Source: Bordetella parapertussis (GTDB taxonomy: Bacteria; Pseudomonadota; Gammaproteobacteria; Burkholderiales; Burkholderiaceae_B). From it: a stretch of 64,000 nucleotides of DNA. Position 1 is the first letter of the stretch, and each line of letters opens with the position of its first letter. Positions 57,191 through 64,000 of the stretch are shown here, in pieces. The stretch lies in the NCBI GenBank assembly GCA_945903445.1, contig CAMDNZ010000015.1, positions 1 through 64,000 of the forward strand. Reading direction: 5' to 3'. The translations under genes were made by a program, and so were the position numbers. The notes beneath the pieces were generated by a model. The model did not search any database. It had not been told where the DNA came from and saw only the letters and a list, made by a program, of their open reading frames with translations.

Positions 57191-60100
57191 ATGTCTCCGT
57201 TGCCTGTTTCCCCCCCGCCTTTTGTCCATTTGCGTGTCCATTCCGAGTTCTCGGTAGTGGACGGTACCGTTCGCATCGGCGAACTCGTCAAGCGCGTGGC
57301 TGCCTTGTCGCAGCCTGCGGTCGCCCTGACCGACCTCAGCAACGTGTTCGGCCTGATCAAGTTCTACAAAAGTGCTCGGGGCAAAGGCGTCAAGCCGATA
57401 GCGGGTTGCGACATCTGGATTACCAACGACGATGACCGCGATAAACCCCACCGATTATTACTTCTGGTGCGCGACTCGCATGGCTACCTTCGTCTGTGCG
57501 AATTATTGACGCAGGCGTGGCTGACTAATCAGCACGCCGGCCGTGCCGAGTTGCGGCGCGAATGGCTGACGCAAGTATCAGGCTTGCTGGCCTTGTCGGG
57601 CGGCCGCGGCGGCGATGTCGGCCAGGCGCTCGAGGCCGGCAATCCGATGGCCGCACGCGCCTTGGCTGCGCAATGGGCGGCCGTGTTCCCGGGGGCCTAT
57701 TACATCGAACTCACTCGGGCGGGGGCCGACGGCGACGAAGCGTATACCCAAGCCGCCATGCGCCTGGCTGCCGACTGCGGTTTGCCGGTGGTCGCTACCC
57801 ACCCGGTGCAGTTTCTGGCCGAAAGCGATTTTCAAGCGCACGAGGCGCGGGTGTGTATCGCCCAGGGCGAGATTCTGGCCGACCCCCGCCGTACTCGCCG
57901 ATTCACCAAAGAGCAGTATTTGCTGAGTTCCGACGAGATGGCGCGCCGTTTCGTCGACGTGCCCCAAGCCCTGGCGAATTCGGTCGAAATCGCCAAGCGT
58001 TGCAATTTGACGATGGTGTTGGGCAAACCGCAGCTGCCCGATTTCCCCACGCCAGACGGCGTCACGCTCGACCAGCACCTGATCGACTTGTCGCAAGTCG
58101 GACTGGAAAAGCGCATGGTGCAGCTGTTCGCCGATCCTGCCGAGCGGGCCAGCCGTATGGCCGAATATCAGGCCCGTCTGGATCTCGAATGCAAGACCAT
58201 CATTCAGATGGGCTTTCCGGGCTACTTCCTGATCGTGCAGGACTTCATCAACTGGGGTAAAGAAAACGGTGTTCCGGTGGGACCGGGGCGCGGGTCCGGT
58301 GCCGGCTCGCTGGTCGCCTACGCTTTGGGCATTACCGATCTCGATCCTATTCGCTACGACTTGCTGTTCGAGCGATTCTTGAATCCGGAGCGGGTATCGA
58401 TGCCCGATTTCGATATCGACTTCTGCCAGGACAACCGCGAACGCGTCATCGATTATGTCAAGCTCAAGTATGGTCGCGAGGCCGTCAGCCAGATCGCCAC
58501 CTTTGGCACCTTAGGCGCGAAAGCCGTGGTGCGAGATGCCGGTCGCGTGCTGGACATGCCTTATTCGATGTGCGATCAGTTGTCTAAGTTGATCCCGTTC
58601 AATCCGGCCGACCCGTGGTCGCTCGAACGCACGCTGAAAGACGAACCTGCTTTCAAAGAACGTTACGACAACGAAGAGGAAGTACGCGCGCTGGTCGATC
58701 TGGCGCAGCCGCTTGAAGGTTTGACTCGCAACATCGGCATGCACGCCGGGGGGGTGCTGATCGCGCCGGGCAAGCTGACCGATTTCTGCCCGTTGTATTG
58801 CCAGCCTGGCCAGGAAAACAGTGCTGTTTCGCAGTACGACAAGGACGACGTCGAAGCCGCCGGTCTGGTGAAGTTCGACTTTTTGGGTCTGCGCAACCTG
58901 ACTATTCTCGATTGGGCGGTGCGCTATGTTCAGCGCTTCAATCCGACCAAGCACGACTTCGACGTCATGGCCTTGGGCTTGGACGATCCCACCGCCTACA
59001 AGATTCTGTGCGACGGCAACACCACTGCGGTGTTCCAGCTTGAGTCGCGCGGCATGAAAGAGCTGCTCAAGAAGCTCAAGCCCAGCAACTTCGAAGACAT
59101 CATCGCCATGTTGGCCCTGTATCGTCCGGGGCCGCTGGAATCCGGCATGGTCGACGATTTCGTCAATCGCAAGCACGGCCGGGCTGAAGTCGACTACTTC
59201 CACCCTGATCTGGAAGGTACGCTGAAAAGCACCTACGGCGTGATCGTCTATCAAGAACAGGTGATGCTGATCTCGCAGATCATCGGCGGCTACTCACTGG
59301 GTGGCGCCGATTTGCTGCGTCGAGCCATGGGCAAGAAAAAGCCCGAAGAAATGGCCAAGCATCGCGAATTGTTCGAGCAGGGGGCTATCAAGAAAGACTA
59401 CGACCCGAAGCTCGCGGTCAAACTGTTCGACCTGATGGAGAAGTTCGCAGGCTACGGCTTTAACAAATCGCACTCGGCCGCCTACGCCTTGATCGCCTAT
59501 CACACCGCTTGGTTGAAAGCGCATCATCCGACTGAGTTTCTGGCCGCTACGCTGTCTTCCGATATGGACGACACCGACAAGGTTCAGACCTTCTGGCGCG
59601 ACGCGCTGGAGAACGGCATCACGGTATTGCCGCCGGACGTCAACCATTCGGGCTATCGCTTCGAGCCGGTCGCCGACCGTCACACCGAAAAAGGCTTGCC
59701 GCCGCGCACCATGCGCTATGGTCTTGGTGCAGTCAAAGGCACGGGCCAAGGCGCGGTCGAAGACATCGTCCGGGCCCGTGAGGCCGGTGGTGCGTTCACC
59801 GATCTATTCGATTTTTGCCGCAGAGTCGGCAAGCAGCAGGTCAATCGTCGAACGATTGAGGCTTTGATTCGTGCCGGTGCGTTCGACAGCATTACCGATA
59901 ACCGGGCGGCCTTGCTCGCCTCGGTGCCTACTGCCATGGAAGGGGCCGAGCAGGCTGCCCGCAACGCCAACCAATGCTCGCTGTTCGGCGACGACACCAG
60001 CGAATTGGTGTCGATAGAATTGTCCAAAGTTGCCCCGTGGAACTTGCACACCCGACTGACCGAAGAGAAGTCGGCACTCGGGTATTACTTCGGCGGTCAC

Positions 60101-60682
60101 TTGTTCGATTTCTGGCGCGATGAGGTCCGTCGTATCGTGCCCTCGCCGCTGGTTCGACTCGAACCTTCGCGCGATCTTCAATGGATGACGGGCGTGCTGT
60201 CCAGCTCGCGTGTGTTGATGACCCGGCGCGGCAAGATGATGTTTGCGGTGTTGGATGACGGCACGGCACAGATCGAAGTGTCGGTTTTTGCCGAACTAAT
60301 CGAGAAGCACCGAACGCGCCTTGGAACGGATCAACTGGTCATCATCCAGGGCAAAGTCAGTAACGACGAGTACTCGGGGGGCATGCGTATCGTCGCCGAC
60401 GATATCTATGATTTGCAGTTGGCTCGCGAGGCCCGCGCCCGGGCATTGCGTATTCGTTTGAACGGCAATGCGGAGCCGGGTAAGTTGCGTCAGATGCTCA
60501 ACCCGTATCGTGCCGAACCCGAAAACGGTATTGTCGGCACGCCGGTCGAAATTGCCTATACGCGCGGCAACTTCGAGTGTTTGATTCGCTTGGGCGAGAA
60601 CTGGCGAGTGCGGATGGCCGATACGCTCTTGAATCAGCTGAACGACTGGACTGAACCTAATGGTGTCGAGGTGCTGTATTGA
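57191..60682 (+). CDS. dnaE: DNA polymerase III alpha subunit
   Basis: 1,163 residues from the ATG at 57191. It has a PHP domain (FVHLRVHSEFSVVDGTVRI), a C-family palm with PDFDIDFCQDNR and the VGPGRGSGAGSLVAY fingers motif, a helix-hairpin-helix and a C-terminal OB fold. It is the replicative polymerase. Its stop overlaps the TTG start of the next gene (TTGA). Confidence 0.97.
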   Translation: MSPLPVSPPPFVHLRVHSEFSVVDGTVRIGELVKRVAALSQPAVALTDLSNVFGLIKFYKSARGKGVKPIAGCDIWITNDDDRDKPHRLLLLVRDSHGYLRLCELLTQAWLTNQHAGRAELRREWLTQVSGLLALSGGRGGDVGQALEAGNPMAARALAAQWAAVFPGAYYIELTRAGADGDEAYTQAAMRLAADCGLPVVATHPVQFLAESDFQAHEARVCIAQGEILADPRRTRRFTKEQYLLSSDEMARRFVDVPQALANSVEIAKRCNLTMVLGKPQLPDFPTPDGVTLDQHLIDLSQVGLEKRMVQLFADPAERASRMAEYQARLDLECKTIIQMGFPGYFLIVQDFINWGKENGVPVGPGRGSGAGSLVAYALGITDLDPIRYDLLFERFLNPERVSMPDFDIDFCQDNRERVIDYVKLKYGREAVSQIATFGTLGAKAVVRDAGRVLDMPYSMCDQLSKLIPFNPADPWSLERTLKDEPAFKERYDNEEEVRALVDLAQPLEGLTRNIGMHAGGVLIAPGKLTDFCPLYCQPGQENSAVSQYDKDDVEAAGLVKFDFLGLRNLTILDWAVRYVQRFNPTKHDFDVMALGLDDPTAYKILCDGNTTAVFQLESRGMKELLKKLKPSNFEDIIAMLALYRPGPLESGMVDDFVNRKHGRAEVDYFHPDLEGTLKSTYGVIVYQEQVMLISQIIGGYSLGGADLLRRAMGKKKPEEMAKHRELFEQGAIKKDYDPKLAVKLFDLMEKFAGYGFNKSHSAAYALIAYHTAWLKAHHPTEFLAATLSSDMDDTDKVQTFWRDALENGITVLPPDVNHSGYRFEPVADRHTEKGLPPRTMRYGLGAVKGTGQGAVEDIVRAREAGGAFTDLFDFCRRVGKQQVNRRTIEALIRAGAFDSITDNRAALLASVPTAMEGAEQAARNANQCSLFGDDTSELVSIELSKVAPWNLHTRLTEEKSALGYYFGGHLFDFWRDEVRRIVPSPLVRLEPSRDLQWMTGVLSSSRVLMTRRGKMMFAVLDDGTAQIEVSVFAELIEKHRTRLGTDQLVIIQGKVSNDEYSGGMRIVADDIYDLQLAREARARALRIRLNGNAEPGKLRQMLNPYRAEPENGIVGTPVEIAYTRGNFECLIRLGENWRVRMADTLLNQLNDWTEPNGVEVLY

Positions 60683-61566
60683 ACGTTTCGATTAATGCCG
60701 GTGCGCCTGACGCTAACACGACCGCACCCGTTACGGGCAGCACCAGCACAGGTACAAGTATAAACACAAGCCCGGGCACGCTTAGTGCAAGCGATAGTCA
60801 TTTGCTCGATGCCGCTTTGCATCTATCGGTCATCATCATCGTCAAGAACGAAGCACGTCATATCGAGGCCTGCCTCGATTCGGTGGCGTTTGCCGATGAG
60901 TGGGTGGTCGTCGATAGCGGCAGCACCGACGATACCGTCGAACGTGCCGAGCGCTGGGGCGCACGCGTCGTGACCTACCCGGATTGGCCCGGTTTCGGCC
61001 CTCAAAAGAATCGGGCGCTGGATCTGGCGCAGGGCGAGTGGGTGTTGTCGATCGACGCCGACGAGCGTGTGACGCCGGCGTTGGCTGCCGAAATCCGCGC
61101 GGTACTGGCCGCGCCCCAATTGGATGCGTACGACATCCCGCGGTTGTCTTGGTTTTGCGGCAAACCCATTCGTCACAGCGGCTGGTGGCCCGATTACGTC
61201 TTACGCTTGTTTCGCCGCAAGAGCGGCCGATTCACCGACGCCACCGTGCATGAACGCGTGTTGGTGCCAGGAGAAGTCGGTCAACTGCAAGCGCATTTCG
61301 AGCACGCTGCCTACGACACCCTCGATGCCTTGTTGGTCAAGATCAATCGCTATTCGACCGATGCCGCGCTCGCCATGCATCAGCGCGGTAAGCGCAGCGG
61401 TGTCGCGGGTGTGCTGGGTCATGCGTTCTGGACTTTCATTCGCCTCTACATTATTCGGCGAGGTTTTCTGGATGGGCGTCACGGCTTAGTGTTGGCAGTC
61501 GCAGCCTCGGCCGGTAGTTTCTTTCGCTACGCCAAGCTGATGTTCTTGAACTCGCGTAAGCCTTGA
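60679..61566 (+). CDS. family 2 glycosyltransferase, WaaE/LgtF-like
   Basis: 295 residues. From about residue 48 it is a WaaE-type GT2: LSVIIIVKNEARHIEACLDS, WVVVDSGSTDDTVE, and the DxD-like SIDADERV. Such enzymes add glucose to the LPS inner core. The first ~47 residues are Ser/Thr/Gly-rich and unlike the family. The TTG start at 60679 is coupled to dnaE, but an internal TTG near residue 42 cannot be excluded. Confidence 0.85.
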   Translation: MNVSINAGAPDANTTAPVTGSTSTGTSINTSPGTLSASDSHLLDAALHLSVIIIVKNEARHIEACLDSVAFADEWVVVDSGSTDDTVERAERWGARVVTYPDWPGFGPQKNRALDLAQGEWVLSIDADERVTPALAAEIRAVLAAPQLDAYDIPRLSWFCGKPIRHSGWWPDYVLRLFRRKSGRFTDATVHERVLVPGEVGQLQAHFEHAAYDTLDALLVKINRYSTDAALAMHQRGKRSGVAGVLGHAFWTFIRLYIIRRGFLDGRHGLVLAVAASAGSFFRYAKLMFLNSRKP

Positions 61567-61582
61567 GTAGATTCAGTCGTTT

Positions 61583-62890
61583 ATGCGAATTCTCTATACC
61601 AACTTTCATCGCGGACCTGCGCTCAATGGCCACGTGACCTATGTCATGGGTTTGGCGCGCGTCTTGGCTGCACGGCACCACATCGTGGTTGCATCGCCGG
61701 CCGGTAGCGGTCTGTTGCGCCAGGCGGAGGCCGAGCCAGGCATCGTCGCAGTGGCTCAGTCTTTCCCGAACCGGATTTTTCAGATTTTCGGCGCGGTACG
61801 CCAGCTTCGCCGCCTCATTCGGCGCGAGCACATCGAGATTATCCATGTGAATGGTTCAGGCGACCATCGTCTGGCTATCCTGGCGTGCCTCGGCTTGCGG
61901 CCTGCGCCGCGCATCGTCTACACCAAGCACAACGACTTGCCTGTCTCGCCCTGGACGGCACGATTGCGTATCTGGGGCGGCACCCATTATGTGATTGGCG
62001 TATGCGAATCGGTACGGGCCGCGTTGGCGCAAACCCCTTATGCGCGCGTGCCGCTAACGGGTATTCCGAATGGGGTAGACACTGCGTATTTCGATCGCGG
62101 TAACTTTCTGGCACAACCCGGCGCGCAGACCGAAGTCAGCGCATGGCGACGAGCGTGGGCACAGGACAGTGCCATCCCGGTTGGCGGTGCTCACGCCGAA
62201 GCTGATGTCGATGCAATAACGCAGGTCGATTCAGATGTTGAAGCGGGTGCCCATGCCGCGCCGATCGATTCCTATGCAGGCGCGCAGGCCGGCATGGATT
62301 CGGGCATTGCTGCACATGGCGACACAGACGCTGCTGCGGCTATTTTTGTGTTGGGCAGTCAGGCGGGAACTGCCGACTACAAAGGCTGGATGGACATGGT
62401 CGAAGCGGTGGCACGCCTGGACGAGCCGCTTCGTTCGCACGTCCGTATCGTATTGGCGGGCGCCTTGCCCAGTCGCGAGCAACGTGACGCCGTCATTCGA
62501 TTGGGCATCGCCCATCTGGTCCATTTCACGGGCCCCTTGGAAGACGTGCGATCTTTCGTGGCTGCGCTGGACGTCGGGTTCGTATTGTCGTGGCGCGAGA
62601 CGATTTCTTTCGCGTGTCGCGAAATGATGGCCATGGGGGTGCCGGTCATCGTGTCCGACCACGGCGGGTTGCCGGAAAATATTCATGCTGGAGTAGATGG
62701 CTGGATCGTCGCTTGTCGCGATATCGATGCGATTGTCGAATGCCTGCGCAAGCTGGCTGACCAGTCTGAAGACATTACCCGTGTGGCCGATGCGGCACGG
62801 GCGCGGGCGCAATCCGATTTCGGGCTCGCGCCCTACGTCGCAGCAACCGAGCGGGTCTACTATCGAGCCGTGGCGCGTTCCCACGGCTAA
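61583..62890 (+). CDS. family 4 glycosyltransferase with an unusual low-complexity insert
   Basis: 435 residues in two Rossmann domains. The N-terminal one has NFHRGPALNGHVTYVMGLAR and the acceptor side; the C-terminal one has the nucleotide-sugar segment EMMAMGVPVIVSDHGGLPEN. Between them, about residues 195-250 are almost only A, D, G, S, V and H (AEADVDAITQVDSDVEAGAH and similar). Likely role: LPS core or surface glycan assembly with the flanking genes. Confidence 0.82.
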   Translation: MRILYTNFHRGPALNGHVTYVMGLARVLAARHHIVVASPAGSGLLRQAEAEPGIVAVAQSFPNRIFQIFGAVRQLRRLIRREHIEIIHVNGSGDHRLAILACLGLRPAPRIVYTKHNDLPVSPWTARLRIWGGTHYVIGVCESVRAALAQTPYARVPLTGIPNGVDTAYFDRGNFLAQPGAQTEVSAWRRAWAQDSAIPVGGAHAEADVDAITQVDSDVEAGAHAAPIDSYAGAQAGMDSGIAAHGDTDAAAAIFVLGSQAGTADYKGWMDMVEAVARLDEPLRSHVRIVLAGALPSREQRDAVIRLGIAHLVHFTGPLEDVRSFVAALDVGFVLSWRETISFACREMMAMGVPVIVSDHGGLPENIHAGVDGWIVACRDIDAIVECLRKLADQSEDITRVADAARARAQSDFGLAPYVAATERVYYRAVARSHG

Positions 62891-62904
62891 ACTGGCGCGT
62901 TTCC

Positions 62905-63690
62905 ATGGCTAAGCCAATTCCTCTTCTGATGTACCACCAGATTGCCGAACCGCCCGGGCGAGGTAATCCCTATCGAGGCTTATGCGTCGCGCCCGAGCGC
63001 TTCGCTCGTCAAATGCACGTGCTGGCGCGTTTGGGCTGGACCGGGTTGTCGATAGACGCGTTGCTGCCCTACTTGAGGGGCGAGCGCCAGGGTAAGGTGT
63101 TTGGCATTACTTTCGACGATGCTTATACCAACGTGCATACGCATGCTTTGCCGGTGCTGCAAACTTTGGGGTTTAAGGCGACCACCTATGTCGTGGCAGG
63201 CAAGCTGGGCGGCTCTAACGATTGGGACCATAGTCTGGGTATCGCTGCCAGCCGCCTGATGGATGTCGCAGCCTTACGTGAGTGGCTGGCCGCGGGGCAG
63301 GAAATTGGTTCCCATACCTACGATCATCTCAAGCTCGATAGTCTGTCTGCAAAAGAGGTGAGGCATCAACTGGTAGCGTCTCGACAAACGCTGGAAGATC
63401 GGTTCGGCAGGTCCGTATCGGGGTTTTGTTATCCCTACGGCGGATGGCGAGCGGATTTGAGCGAGGCGGTGGCTCGGGCGGGCTATGTTCACGCCACCAC
63501 CACGCGTCATGGTCGCGCGCGAGTGGGGGCCGATTTGCTGGCTCTGCCGCGTGTGCACATCACTGCCGACACCGGAACATGGGGATTGCTCAAGCGGGTC
63601 TATACGGGCTATGAAGACCGGCGCGGCGCGGCCAAACTGCGGCGTGAGGTATCTCGTACTCAGCCGGACGGTATGGCAGATCGAACGTAG
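62905..63690 (+). CDS. NodB-type polysaccharide deacetylase
   Basis: 261 residues: an opening LLMYHQI motif, a metal-binding aspartate in FDDA (70-73) where most have FDDG, SHTYDH (136-141) for the two zinc histidines, and CYPYGGW. It probably N-deacetylates an amino sugar in the glycan made by the preceding transferases. No signal peptide is evident, so it may act in the cytoplasm. It starts 14 bases after the GT4 gene. Confidence 0.85.
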   Translation: MAKPIPLLMYHQIAEPPGRGNPYRGLCVAPERFARQMHVLARLGWTGLSIDALLPYLRGERQGKVFGITFDDAYTNVHTHALPVLQTLGFKATTYVVAGKLGGSNDWDHSLGIAASRLMDVAALREWLAAGQEIGSHTYDHLKLDSLSAKEVRHQLVASRQTLEDRFGRSVSGFCYPYGGWRADLSEAVARAGYVHATTTRHGRARVGADLLALPRVHITADTGTWGLLKRVYTGYEDRRGAAKLRREVSRTQPDGMADRT

Positions 63691-63806
63691 TGTGCTCGGA
63701 GGATCGCAGTCAGCATGAGCGATGGCGCGGTGCAAGACTATTAACAGCGAACGATTTGGCGGATCACTGTTGGCGACCTGCAATTCCAAGTCTACGATTT
63801 TTGCGG

Positions 63807-64000
63807 TCAGACCAAAGCCGATGTGCTCAATTTTGGGGCTGTGAGACGTTCGAGCTCGCCCAGCCACGCAATAGCGTGGGTGCGATCGTTGCCACACATC
63901 TCGATGGACGCTTTTAGACCGCCACAAAATGCGGGACGTTCCGGTTGCCCGAACACCCGACATAAATTGGCATCGTCCAACTGCACGCAGCGGACACCCG
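63807..64000 (-). CDS. YkgJ-family cysteine-cluster protein, C-terminal part (runs off the right edge)
   Basis: The minus strand from the edge reads GVRCVQLDDANLCRVFGQPE, then RPAFCGGLKASIEMCGNDRT and AIAWLGELERLT, ending at a stop at 63807. This is the C-terminal half of UPF0153/YkgJ proteins, whose cysteines probably bind zinc or an Fe-S cluster. No start lies in the window. It is convergent with the deacetylase gene. Confidence 0.8.
   Translation of the reverse strand, partial: GVRCVQLDDANLCRVFGQPERPAFCGGLKASIEMCGNDRTHAIAWLGELERLTAPKLSTSALV

Overview
The window is a mostly syntenic piece of a high-GC betaproteobacterial chromosome, most likely Burkholderiales and probably an Alcaligenaceae (Bordetella/Castellaniella/Pusillimonas-like). 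The gene neighbourhoods support this: xseB-ispA-dxs, rpsF-priB-rpsR-rplI-dnaB, alaC-hom-thrC, hpnCDE, a NodIJ-type ABC pair, potFGHI, hrpA/argA/yggX, and dnaE followed by LPS-core-type glycosyltransferases. The genus cannot be fixed from this sequence alone. No rRNA, tRNA or CRISPR was seen.

Layout: the left edge is the 5' end of an IS481-type element (1-144). From 0.3 to 39.8 kb the genes are dense, often with 4-base start/stop overlaps, and nearly all have a recognisable metabolic or housekeeping role: isoprenoid and squalene synthesis, threonine synthesis, folate, PLP, alanine racemase, RadA, DnaB, putrescine uptake, Kdo kinase and a DNA glycosylase. From 41.8 to 44.7 kb lie rmuC, rpiA and phoU. 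From 48.2 to 55 kb lie yggX, argA and hrpA. From 56.2 to 64 kb lie lpxO, dnaE, two glycosyltransferases, a polysaccharide deacetylase and the end of a YkgJ-type cysteine-cluster gene.

Into the 39.8-49.5 kb part of this core is interspersed a family of secreted proteins of about 260-280 residues whose order of motifs matches the A subunit of pertussis toxin (S1) and heat-labile enterotoxin. All the residues needed for ADP-ribosyl transfer appear replaced. There are five genes (39798, 40824, 44783, 46032, 48691; the first has a frameshifted C-terminus), one full-length pseudogene with three in-frame stops (47041) and one internally deleted fragment (47900-48236). The first two lie in a tandem 1-kb duplication in which the 3' tail of the neighbouring glycosylase gene is repeated three times. 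All five genes share a TAnAnT -10 box placed 29-30 bases before the start codon, without a visible -35 box, which suggests co-regulation.

A second, smaller islet (55.0-56.2 kb) carries a different secreted protein and a frameshifted paralogue. Both have an OB-fold-like motif, and the first could be a toxin-B-subunit-like partner. These islets look richer in AT than the core and are the novel part of the window. The working hypothesis is a lineage-specific, repeatedly duplicated, partly decaying set of AB5-toxin-like pseudoenzymes. Envelope genes nearby (lpxO, kdkA, waaE-like, hpnCDE) fit a host-associated or envelope-remodelling lifestyle but have no shown link to the family.
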